From G963692885 sp964658655 (lineage in GTDB: Bacteria; Acidobacteriota; Terriglobia; Terriglobales; Acidobacteriaceae), in NCBI GenBank assembly GCA_964658655.1, contig CAZZZL010000016.1, positions 10,444-74,443 of the forward strand: DNA of 64,000 nt. The letters run 5' to 3'. Each line of letters opens with the position of its first letter. Positions within the stretch are counted from its first letter, which is position 1. Of this stretch, positions 43,618 to 52,700 are shown one piece after another. Below the pieces are notes generated by a model. It was not told the DNA's origin and did no database searches. It saw only the letters and a list, made by a program, of their open reading frames with translations. The position numbers and the translations under genes are program-made.

Positions 43618-44208
43618 TCATATTTGAAGCTCCTCCCGTATGCGTTTTTCGTTATTTGCATAATTGGAGTAGCGGAATGACGCACAGTACTGTTTTGTCA
43701 GGGCTATCGCCCCAGCCGCATCGACGCCGCATCGATTCTGAAGTATTACCCGCATGACACCGGCATGAGTGATCACCGCGATAGGACCAGTTTTCGAAAA
43801 TTCGATGAGCTGCTTCATCTCGCCCATCACTCTTGATTCAAATGCATTGAAAGCTTCGCCACCCGGCGGTGTCAGTTGGGGAAATGCAGTGAGCCAGCTT
43901 TCGGCGAAAGTCGCATCGAGAACCTGAATCTGTGCCCAGGTGAGTCCCTCCCAGACACCAAATCCTATTTCACGCAACCCCCGACATGTGATGCAAGGCA
44001 CCTCGAGAGACTCAGCGAGAACCCGCGCAGGTGTCGACGCTCGTTGCAGATCGCTCGTGACCACGGCCGTGATCGGCTCGGAGCTAAGCTCTTTGACAAG
44101 GGTCACTATCTGGCGTTGGCCTTCTGCATTAACAGGCGGATCGATGTGTCCGCAGAATGTGCCGGCCATCTCGGTTTCTGGGTGCCGGATGAAGAGTAGA
44201 TCGTTCAT
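43618..44208 (-). CDS. cobC: Alpha-ribazole-5'-phosphate phosphatase
   Basis: 196 residues from the ATG at 44208 (ATGA overlap with cobS). Histidine-phosphatase (phosphoglycerate-mutase) fold: the catalytic motif is LLFIRHPETEM, where most relatives have RHGET; then RASTPARVLAES, REIGFGVWEGL and the second histidine in VITHAGVMR. It removes the phosphate of alpha-ribazole phosphate or of cobalamin phosphate. The Gly-to-Pro change after the active-site His is unusual and could affect activity. The open frame extends further upstream into cobS and is ignored there. Confidence 0.88.
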   Translation of the reverse strand: MNDLLFIRHPETEMAGTFCGHIDPPVNAEGQRQIVTLVKELSSEPITAVVTSDLQRASTPARVLAESLEVPCITCRGLREIGFGVWEGLTWAQIQVLDATFAESWLTAFPQLTPPGGEAFNAFESRVMGEMKQLIEFSKTGPIAVITHAGVMRVILQNRCGVDAAGAIALTKQYCASFRYSNYANNEKRIREELQI

Positions 44209-44981
44209 GCGATCCAAGCTCCGGTGAGGTAGACCGCAATCTCTGCAAGCTGATTGGTGGCGCCAAAGCAATCTCCGGTCACGCCCTTGATTCTCCGCCG
44301 ATAGTAAAGCCCGCTCAGTAAAGTTACCAATGCTGTGGCTAACAGGGTGGCAGCAGCACGAGATCTCAACAGGAAGATGGTGACTACCACGGTGAACAGG
44401 GAACCGACGACGAGCGCCTTGCGCGAGGTGAGCCTGGCGATGCGCACTCCCAGCCCAGCTTCAGCGTTGTCGCTGTTTCTTGCAGGCGGAAGGCAGTAAC
44501 TCATTCCGAGTGTAGTCCAACGGCATAGTAGATGAGCTGCGATGAGGTATCGGGAGACATCTGCCAATGGAAGTGAGGCGAGGAGAAGGACGCGCGCGAG
44601 AAGGCTGAGCGAAAGTGCTGCTCCGCCATAACTGCCGATGCGGCTGTCTCTAAGGATCATGAGAACCTGCTCACGATTTAACCCGCCACCGAAACCATCG
44701 GCAACATCCGCAAGACCATCCTCGTGAAAGCATCCCGTTATAACGACCAGAAAAATAACTATCAACAGTGCGGTGACGAGCCGGGAAAAATGCGGACTAA
44801 GCAATAGATGCAGCAATGCCGCTGCGCTTCCAATCAACAGCCCCACCGCTGGAAAGAACGTCACGGCCCGCAAGAGCGAATCGGGATCGTACTTGAGGCT
44901 GGGGACAGGGATGCGCGTAAGAAATTGTATAGCCGATAGAAAGTCCGATGCTGAACGCCGCGCCAGTTTCAAAGAGCTCAT
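44205..44981 (-). CDS. cobS: Adenosylcobinamide-GDP ribazoletransferase (cobalamin synthase)
   Basis: 258 residues, polytopic inner-membrane protein with about six to seven hydrophobic segments. Joins adenosylcobinamide-GDP with alpha-ribazole (phosphate). Landmarks are FLSAIQFLTRIPVP, FFPAVGLLIG and the acidic, probably Mg-binding motif FHEDGLADVADGFGGG, then RDSRIGSYG and GDCFGATNQLAEIAV. Four-base overlaps with cobT upstream and cobC downstream. Confidence 0.95.
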   Translation of the reverse strand: MSSLKLARRSASDFLSAIQFLTRIPVPSLKYDPDSLLRAVTFFPAVGLLIGSAAALLHLLLSPHFSRLVTALLIVIFLVVITGCFHEDGLADVADGFGGGLNREQVLMILRDSRIGSYGGAALSLSLLARVLLLASLPLADVSRYLIAAHLLCRWTTLGMSYCLPPARNSDNAEAGLGVRIARLTSRKALVVGSLFTVVVTIFLLRSRAAATLLATALVTLLSGLYYRRRIKGVTGDCFGATNQLAEIAVYLTGAWIA

Positions 44982-46057
44982 GCGTACGCCTCGCTGACAG
45001 TAGCCGAACTGAACGTAGCCATCTGGGCATAAAGCGCGATTGCAGACTCTATCACCGGCATCGCCAATACAGCGCCACTGCCTTCCCCAAGGCGCAATTG
45101 CAAATCCAGGATTGGTGAAAGCTGAAGAAATTCCAGCAGTAAGACGTGGCCGGGCTCCTGCGAACGATGACCTGCGATCAGATACCCGCGAACCCTTGGC
45201 TCGAGGGCGACCGCAATCGCAGCGGCTGCAGCCGAAATAAATCCGTCTATCACGATCGCTATGCTGTTGCCGGCAGCGGCCAGGATCATGCCTGTCATAG
45301 CAGCAATCTCCAGACCGCCGACACAGCGAAGTATTTCGAGAGGATGCGACGAAGCGTGATGCGCGAAGTGCAGTTGCAAGGCCGAGTCGACGACTACGAT
45401 CTTGCGCCGAAAGGCCGCGTCATCAAGGCCGGTACCGCGACCCGTCGCGTATTGTGCTGCAGCACCAGTGAGTGCGCACGTTATGGCACTGGCAGAAGTC
45501 GTATTGCCAATACCCATTTCCCCGACAGCCAACAAGGTGTGGCCAGTCTCCGCAGCGTCCGCAGCAAGCTTCGCGCCGACCTGAAGAGCCTGGGCGAGCT
45601 CTTCATCCGTCATCGCTGCAGATCGCAACAGATTGCGCGTACCTCTGCGGACCTTGTGATGAAGCAGTCCCGCAACCCCTTCGAAGTCCGCGTCGACTCC
45701 GACATCGACCACGTGCAGCGCAACACCATGCGCTCGGGCAAGCACGTTGACAGCTGCTCCCCCAGCAAGGAAATTCAACACCATCTGGTGCGTGACTTCA
45801 CTTGGATAGGCACTGACACCTTCATCGGTCACACCATGATCTGCAGCGAATACATAAACGGCTTTCCTGAGCGGCGATTGAAGTTCCTGACGGTGGATCG
45901 CTATCAGCTGCGCAGCAAGCTCTTCAAGTTTGCCAAGGCTCCCGAGTGGTTTCGTCAAAGTGTCCAGATGTACGTGCGCTCGCGCGCGCCACTTCTCATC
46001 CGGCAGCCTAAGTGACGCAACAATGCGTGTAATAAGTTCTGCACTTATTGGCGTCAT
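44978..46057 (-). CDS. cobT: Nicotinate-nucleotide:dimethylbenzimidazole phosphoribosyltransferase
   Basis: 359 residues, normal for the family. Activates dimethylbenzimidazole to alpha-ribazole phosphate. Landmarks are LTKPLGSLGKLEELA, VFAADHGVTDEGVSAYPSEV, NFLAGGAAVNVLA, VGEMGIGNTTSASAI and the catalytic Glu region GEGSGAVLAMP. It works together with BluB, which is encoded in the same operon. Four-base overlaps connect it with cobB and cobS. A 289-codon open frame on the opposite strand is a shadow of this gene. Confidence 0.95.
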   Translation of the reverse strand: MTPISAELITRIVASLRLPDEKWRARAHVHLDTLTKPLGSLGKLEELAAQLIAIHRQELQSPLRKAVYVFAADHGVTDEGVSAYPSEVTHQMVLNFLAGGAAVNVLARAHGVALHVVDVGVDADFEGVAGLLHHKVRRGTRNLLRSAAMTDEELAQALQVGAKLAADAAETGHTLLAVGEMGIGNTTSASAITCALTGAAAQYATGRGTGLDDAAFRRKIVVVDSALQLHFAHHASSHPLEILRCVGGLEIAAMTGMILAAAGNSIAIVIDGFISAAAAAIAVALEPRVRGYLIAGHRSQEPGHVLLLEFLQLSPILDLQLRLGEGSGAVLAMPVIESAIALYAQMATFSSATVSEAYA

Positions 46058-47445
46058 CGTGTCACCATGTTCATGGTCCGGCTGGCAACCACCGCGTCGA
46101 TGAAGCTTTGAGCAATCTCCGGCTCTGCGCGGAAGTGCAGATGTATATAGCTGGCCAGAACGTTGTCGACGCGATAACCTTCCTCCTGCAAACGGCCGGA
46201 TAGCGAATACTGGACGCGATAGTTGGTTTTCGCACCTGACTGGTCTTTAATTCGCGAGTAGTGGAAACTGTGTCCGCGGATTATCGTACCTGCGCGGCCA
46301 ACCAAACAATTGTTGGTCAGTTTCACCGTGACATAACCGAAGTCTACAAGCCTGCTGGTCATCTCAATTTCAAACGGCAATACCCCAGCCATTTGGTAGG
46401 TCATTCCCTCGCTTGTAGTGAGTCGCTGCGACAGATAGATCATCCCGCCACACTCTGCATAAACAGCCCGACCTGAAGCGGCGAAATCACGAATTGCCGA
46501 AAGCATCGTGTCGTTCCTGCTGATCTGTCCCGCGTAAAGCTCAGGATACCCACCGGCGAGGTAGAGAGCATCGATTTCATCAGGCAGCGCCTCATCGTGC
46601 ATTGGACTGAAGGGAACGAGCGTCGCGCCATGCTGCCGAAGCAGGTCGAGATTGTCTTCATAGTAAAAAGAGAAGGCCTTATCGCGTGCTACGCCGATGC
46701 GCACGTGTGGTGTCGCCACACCCCCGACTGGTGAAGTATTCGTATGCAAATTCGAGCCACATTGCAGACTTGTCAAGTAGGACAGGTCAAGATGCTTTTC
46801 GGCCAGGCCGGCCAGAATATCGATCCGTTGCTCGAGTGCATTTCCCCCGTCGCTTTCTTCTGCTGTCTGCAGGCCGAGGTGCCGCTCCGGAATCGAGATC
46901 AAAGGTTCACGCGGCATCCATCCCAGTACGCGAGTTTTGCAGGCCGAGTGTATCGCCGCTTCAAGCATTTGAAAATGACGCTCACCGGCAACACGGTTAA
47001 GAATGACTCCAGCTAGCTGTAGCTCGGGATCAAAAAGTTCAAATCCCAGGACGACTGCGGCGATGCTGCGTGCAACTTTAACTGCATCGAGCACCAGTAC
47101 CACCGGCAGTTGCAGCAGCTTGGCGATCTCTGCGCTACTGCCAGTCTCTGTCGCACCGTCCTTGCCGTCGAAGAGGCCCATCATGCCTTCAACAACGATT
47201 ATGTCCGCGTCTGTTGAGGCGTTGCGCAGGACCTCCCAATTTGCTTCTGCGGGGAGCATCCAGGTATCGAGGTTGCGCGCGGCGCGGCCCGAAATCCGCG
47301 TATGGTGTCCGGTGTCGAGGAAGTCTGGACCACCCTTGAATGGCTGAACGACGAGCCCTCGGCGACGCAGTGCTGCAGTAATCGCAAGCATCACAGTAGT
47401 CTTGCCGACCCCGCTCGCAGTACCTGCAATCAGGAAGCCTTTCAT
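46054..47445 (-). CDS. cobB: Hydrogenobyrinic/cobyrinic acid a,c-diamide synthase
   Basis: 463 residues. ATP- and glutamine-dependent amidation of the a and c carboxylates; in the oxygen-dependent pathway the substrate is hydrogenobyrinic acid, and its product is the substrate of CobN. N-terminal P-loop: FLIAGTASGVGKTTVMLAI. Further: FKGGPDFLDTGHH, EGMMGLFDG, and the glutamine amidotransferase Cys in YAECGGMIYLSQ. The cbiA name would apply in an anaerobic context; the neighbouring cobN, cobG and cobF favour cobB. Overlaps neighbours by four bases. Confidence 0.94.
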   Translation of the reverse strand: MKGFLIAGTASGVGKTTVMLAITAALRRRGLVVQPFKGGPDFLDTGHHTRISGRAARNLDTWMLPAEANWEVLRNASTDADIIVVEGMMGLFDGKDGATETGSSAEIAKLLQLPVVLVLDAVKVARSIAAVVLGFELFDPELQLAGVILNRVAGERHFQMLEAAIHSACKTRVLGWMPREPLISIPERHLGLQTAEESDGGNALEQRIDILAGLAEKHLDLSYLTSLQCGSNLHTNTSPVGGVATPHVRIGVARDKAFSFYYEDNLDLLRQHGATLVPFSPMHDEALPDEIDALYLAGGYPELYAGQISRNDTMLSAIRDFAASGRAVYAECGGMIYLSQRLTTSEGMTYQMAGVLPFEIEMTSRLVDFGYVTVKLTNNCLVGRAGTIIRGHSFHYSRIKDQSGAKTNYRVQYSLSGRLQEEGYRVDNVLASYIHLHFRAEPEIAQSFIDAVVASRTMNMVTR

Positions 47446-48014
47446 AAGCGACCTCTATCCATGGGGCCGGGAATCGATCCTTTGAGAACCAGCGGAAGTC
47501 CAGCGACCATAAACAAAACAGTGTCGGAGACAGAAGCAACGCGCTGATTAATGTCCCCTATCAGGTCGCGGAAGCGGCGTCCCAGCGCGTAGGCGGGGAC
47601 CACACCGCTGCCGACTTCGTTCGACACCAAAATGACCTGCCGCGAGGTTCTCTTTAACGCAGAGCAGAGTGCATCAAGGCATACATTTAGGTCACGCTCA
47701 TTGTCTTTGTAGATTTCCATCAAATTCGCACCATAGAGCGTGAGGCAGTCGATGACAATTGCGTCGCAGTCTCCACCGCTGCTGTCAATCACTCGACCCA
47801 GTGCGACCGGCTCTTCCACGGTCTTCCAGTGGGCGGGCCGCTCCGCACGATGGCGTTCAATTTTGCGGAGCATCTCTTCATCCTCACGACGCTCTGCAGT
47901 AGCCACGAACTTGACCCGAGCGGACAGCTGAGCCAGTTGCTGCGCATATCGACTCTTGCCGCTGCGCACGCCGCCTAGAACGAGAATTACCGAATTACTT
48001 TGCTTGTTATGCAA
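47442..48014 (-). CDS. cobU: Adenosylcobinamide kinase / guanylyltransferase
   Basis: 190 residues from a TTG at 48014, which has AAGGAG five bases upstream and follows the stop of chlID directly; an ATG at 48044 in the same frame would overlap chlID by 29 bases. P-loop: LVLGGVRSGKSRYAQQ. Then the guanylylated-His region KIERHRAERP, IVIDCLTLYGANL, and LVSNEVGSGVVP. It phosphorylates adenosylcobinamide and attaches GMP. The Pseudomonas name is cobP. The TTG start is inferred from the site. Confidence 0.92.
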   Translation of the reverse strand: MHNKQSNSVILVLGGVRSGKSRYAQQLAQLSARVKFVATAERREDEEMLRKIERHRAERPAHWKTVEEPVALGRVIDSSGGDCDAIVIDCLTLYGANLMEIYKDNERDLNVCLDALCSALKRTSRQVILVSNEVGSGVVPAYALGRRFRDLIGDINQRVASVSDTVLFMVAGLPLVLKGSIPGPMDRGRL

Positions 48015-48015
48015 A

Positions 48016-49746
48016 TTACGCTCCTTGCCTTTGCCGCGACGCATGGATCGAGAAAGTCTCGATTTCTCCGAGCTCGTCCAGCGACAGGTAGCGTGCGCCG
48101 AGTACATCCGCCAACTCCTTGCACCGGCCAAGGCGCTGTGCGGCATTTTCAGTGTCGACAAGGACCGCAGCACAAGAGATCTGGCGAGCGACAGCAAGCG
48201 CATCATCCCATGGATCGCCACCGTTCAACGCCACGTTGGCGCGACCATCAGTGAGTAGGATCAATACAGTCTCCGGCGTTAGATAGTCGGTTACCTTGCG
48301 AAGCGCCGCAGCCAGCGGGGTGCGGCCACCGGTCGGCAAATACTCGAGCGCTGAGAAAGCATCCGGAAGTATTTGGGTAGGCTCCAGCAGGACCTGCGCA
48401 TCCGTTCCCCGGAAGACGATCAACACTACCTCGTCTCCTCGCTTGAAGGAGCGTGTCAGCATTGCAGAGATCGCACCTTTCACGAGACGCATCCGTTGTT
48501 GCACGGCATGAGAACCACTTGAATCGATCACAAATAAATAGCGAGCCCCAGTCTGCGGCGTTCGTACGCGCTCATGCAGGTCTGCGACACGGGGATGCAG
48601 GTCACCAGTCTCAATCAACGAATGGCTGAGAGTCGCGTGCAGATCCAACTCGACCGGATGATCTGATTGGCGGCTGCGCGTCACAGGCCCGCAGCCGCAT
48701 AGGTCTACTGAGATATTGGTCCCAGTGATCCCCGCAGTACTTAGCGTTGTTTGAATCACCGGACCTTGGACTTGCAGAGGTATGAACACGCGCTCTGGCA
48801 CGGCCCCGGCATGCTCTTCGCCCAAAATTGTTTCTGGAGATTTAGACTCGCACGATGGCGGCGGTATCGCTGCCGTAGATGTGCGAGATGGAGTACGTGC
48901 ACTCTCGCGTGGACGATGGCCAAGCGCGAGGGGCAGGACGGTTTCAATATGACGACGCTCGACGCCACTGACGCCTTCGAGTGCGGCGTAAGCAATCGCA
49001 GCCCTGACTACCGCGAGGTCCGCACGTAAGGAACTTATCCCCTGATCGCAGACCGTCCTGCTGACCTCTTCCATCACTTCACCGGGGCAGGTTACGTCAC
49101 GAACAACTGTTCGCGCCGCAACAAGCTGTAGCTGTAGCAGAGACTGATCAGCTAACCATTCGGCGAGGAACCCCGATGGATCGCGTTCAAACATCATCCT
49201 TCGTTCCATCACCATTCGACGCTCAGGTGCATCGAGTGATGCGTGGACCGTTACCGATAATGCGAACCGGTCCATCAGTTGCGGACGTAGCGATCCCTCT
49301 TCAGGGTTCATGCTGCCAAGCAGGATGAACTCAGACGGATGGCTCGCACTCAGACCTTCCCGTTCCACAACATGCATTCCGCTGGCCGCCGCATCCAGCA
49401 GGCTATCTCCCAGGTGAGCCGGAAGCAGGTTCACCTCGTCGACATAGAGCACGCCGCCATGCGCCTCAGCGAGCAGTCCGGGCTTCAGAACAGGGTCGCC
49501 CTTCAGCGTACGTTCAAGATGCAGACCGCCAAGCAGACGATCCTCAGTAGTCCCGATTGGCAGGTTGATAAACGGTGCCGGCGGTGGAAGCAGCGCTGCA
49601 AGTCCACGCGCGGCTGTCGTCTTGCCTGAGCCTTTATCACCGCGCAGCAAGACGCCCAAGCGCCAGTCGACCGCTGCCAGTTGCAGCGCGAGCTTCATTT
49701 CTGGCTGACCGACGATTGCGGCAAAGGGATACGCGACAGGCGTCAT
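48016..49746 (-). CDS. chlID: ChlI/ChlD-type chelatase subunit (AAA+ plus VWA) for CobN
   Basis: 576 residues. An AAA+ ATPase module (Walker A GDKGSGKT at residues 36-43, Walker B GVLYVDEVNLL near 100, SMNPEEG and LMDRFALSV) is fused through a Pro/Ser-rich linker to a von Willebrand A domain with the MIDAS motif DSSGS near residue 397 and LLTDGRAN near 480. This arrangement replaces separate CobS and CobT subunits in many aerobic cobalamin clusters, where CobN is joined by Mg-chelatase-like ChlID proteins. A Mg-chelatase role is unlikely: no bacteriochlorophyll genes are seen. It overlaps cobN by four bases. Confidence 0.88.
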   Translation of the reverse strand: MTPVAYPFAAIVGQPEMKLALQLAAVDWRLGVLLRGDKGSGKTTAARGLAALLPPPAPFINLPIGTTEDRLLGGLHLERTLKGDPVLKPGLLAEAHGGVLYVDEVNLLPAHLGDSLLDAAASGMHVVEREGLSASHPSEFILLGSMNPEEGSLRPQLMDRFALSVTVHASLDAPERRMVMERRMMFERDPSGFLAEWLADQSLLQLQLVAARTVVRDVTCPGEVMEEVSRTVCDQGISSLRADLAVVRAAIAYAALEGVSGVERRHIETVLPLALGHRPRESARTPSRTSTAAIPPPSCESKSPETILGEEHAGAVPERVFIPLQVQGPVIQTTLSTAGITGTNISVDLCGCGPVTRSRQSDHPVELDLHATLSHSLIETGDLHPRVADLHERVRTPQTGARYLFVIDSSGSHAVQQRMRLVKGAISAMLTRSFKRGDEVVLIVFRGTDAQVLLEPTQILPDAFSALEYLPTGGRTPLAAALRKVTDYLTPETVLILLTDGRANVALNGGDPWDDALAVARQISCAAVLVDTENAAQRLGRCKELADVLGARYLSLDELGEIETFSIHASRQRQGA

Positions 49747-52700
49747 AGAACCGCCTCGGGTTTTCTCTCGAGCGTTTTTTCTCCCTGGGCTTCAAGAATC
49801 GCTTCTGTCTCCAGTAGAACTCCGCGTAAAGCATTCAAAGTCTCTTGCGCAGGGTTCTCCCAAAGCTCGCGCTTCGCCGCTTCAAGCAATCGTTCGGCAA
49901 TAGCATTTAGGGCCCAAGGATTGGAGGCGCCAAGAAATTCGCGCATCTTGTGATCGAGAGCATAATGCTCTGCAAGCCCTTCGTAAACGAAGTCTGGAGC
50001 GATCCGTGCAGTCGCGTCGAACCCGAAAATGTAATCCACTGTTGCAGCAAGCTCCAGGCCACCCTTATAGCCGTGGCGCTTGATCGATTCAATCCATTTC
50101 GGGTTAATGACGCGTGAGCGATATACCCGCAAAGCCTCCTCGCGCAGGTCGCGGACCTGTGCGGATTCCGGCCGCGAGCTATCACCAAAGTAAGCCTTCG
50201 GCTGCGTGCCGGTGAGCGCGCGGATAGAAGCGATCATGCCGCCATGAAACTGGAAATAATCATCGGAGTCGAAGATGTCATGTTCACGGTTGTCCTGGTT
50301 ATGCAGGGCGACCTCGATCGATTTGAGGCGTTCAGAGAAGGTGTTCTGCGCGTCCACGCCGTCGGCGCCTTTACCGTAGGCATACCCTCCCCACGAAAGA
50401 AACGCCCGGGCGAAGTCGTTGTCATCCTTCCAGTTTCCAGTCTCGATGAGAGGCAGAATCCCAGCTCCGTATGAGCCCGGTTTCGATCCGAAGATCCTGT
50501 AACGCGCCTCAGCCTCCGCCTCATGCACTGGCATGTCCTTCTTCGCTTCAAGTTCCGCGAGATAATGCTTGCGCGGGAAATTCTGATCAATAGGTTCGTC
50601 CAGTTCAACAAGCATCGAAATGGCTTCGTCGAAGGTATCGATCAGGTGCGGAAACGCATCACGGAAAAAGCCGCTGATTCGCAGCGTCACGTCGATACGA
50701 GGGCGGCCGAGCTTCTCCAGCGGAATGACTTCCACTCCTTCAATTCGACGTGACTGCGCATTCCACGAAGGCCTGACGCCAAGCAGCGCGAATGCCTGCG
50801 CAATGTCATCGCCTTGTGTGCGCATCTGCGAAGTTCCCCAGACGCTGAGGCCCATCATCTCCGGATACTTACCCTCTTCTGCTTGGAAGCGAGCCACGGC
50901 TTCGCGGGCTAGTTGCTGACCAACTTTCCATGCCGCCTGCGATGGGAGCGCCCGCGGATCGACAGCATAAAAATTCCGGCCTGTGGGCAGGATGTGCGCC
51001 ATTCCGCGTGTCGGTGCGCCTGCAGGGCCGGCAGGAACATACCCACCCTCAAGTGCATCCATCAGGTGTTCGATTTCGTCACTTGACTGTTCAAGTTTCG
51101 GCACAAGTTCTTCGCAGGCAAAGCTCAGTGAAGCAGTGATGTCTCCTGACTCCAGCCCGAGAACCGCGCGCTCAACTTCGCTGATACATGCGCTGCGAAA
51201 GCCGAAGGATTCAAGCATGGTGTAGAGGTCCAGTGCGGCCCGATCAAGAATCTCTAGTGCATCGGCACGGGTATGGCAGGCTTGGCCAAGCAGCTCTGTT
51301 GAAATGTCAAAACGCTCGCCCGGCGATTCAAGCAGTTCTGTGAGATCGAAGCCAAACGCAATCGCCAGGCTGGCCTGGAGACTAGGTGCACGAGCGTTCG
51401 CAAGCCTGGTGAGAGAACGAAGCATCTCCGGCAGCGGCGGCATCTGTCCCAGGATGTGCAGGCCACCACGAATCTGCGCCATGCCCAGCTCGCAAAGGTA
51501 ACCATCAAGGTCTTCAATGAGATGCGCTACTTCATTGCCGCTCATGGATGCAAGCTGCGTCGGGATACCTTCAGGCGTCAGCGTGTCGTCCCATTCGTGG
51601 CTATGGTCGCCGCGCTCGCGAGTCATCATCGTCTTTAGGTTGAGATCAGCCTTCAGGCTTGTTTGTTCAACTAGCTGCCATATTTGCTGTTGCAGATAGG
51701 GCACCTTCAAAGGGTCCAGTTTTTCGACGGCGTAATACTCGTTGACCAGCTGGTTTAATTCGGCGAGCGGACCGTATGTTTCGGCCGACGTCATCGGCGG
51801 TGTCAGGTGATCGATGATCACCGCGTGTGCACGCCTTTTCGATTGGCTGCCTTCGCCGGGGTCATTAATGATGAACGGGTAGACGAGCGGCATGTCGCCG
51901 AGCAGAAGATCAGGAAAACACTCGCCCGAAAGACCTATACCCTTGCCGGGCAGCCATTCCAACGTGCCATGTTTCCCCATGTGAACAATTGCATCGGCAC
52001 CCCAGCCGCCTTGCGTTTGCGGCGTCGCCAGCCAGCGATAGAACGCGGTGTAATGATGCGTCGGCGGGAGATCAGGTGTGTGATAAATCGCGTCAGGATC
52101 GATGCCATAACCGCGCGGCGGTTGTAATGCGATCATGGCGTTGCCGAGTTCCATCGCCGCAAAAAGATAGTCGTGTTCGTCGCCCCACGGCTCTTCCGCT
52201 TCAATAGAAGTTACCTTGCCCGCGATCGTTGGCAGCAGCTTTTTGTCCGTCTTCTTCGCCGGCTTTATGCTTGGCCCACGGTCTTGCGGCTGTCCCCAGA
52301 AATCCTGCATCCTGCGGGCGGGCCTGGCTGGAAAATTTGCGTAGATTTCGCAGTAGGCGGCCCGGGAAAAGCGCATCGCCCGGGCGGGGTCGAGTGGATA
52401 GTTCGTGTCGTAACTTCCGCGACCAAGTAAATCCTGTATCAGGTCATCAGATGTCTCCGGCAGCCTGGCTATCGAGTAACGACGCGCGCGCATCGCATGC
52501 AGTAGAGTCAGCAGGCTGGCAGGAGTATCGAGCCCGACGGCGCCACCCACCTGCGAGGCTTTGGCCGCTGAGTTAGTCAGCACGAATGCGATGCGACGGT
52601 CTTTATTCGCCTTTTTTCGCAACGCTGCAAGTCGAGTTGCAATACCTGCAACGCGCGCTGCTCGATCCTCATTAACTGCATAAAGATTTTCCCCAGCTTT

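Noticed and set aside
45146..46015. 289-codon open frame on the plus strand
   Set aside because: Lies fully inside cobT on the other strand, has no ribosome binding site and a composition typical of a shadow frame.
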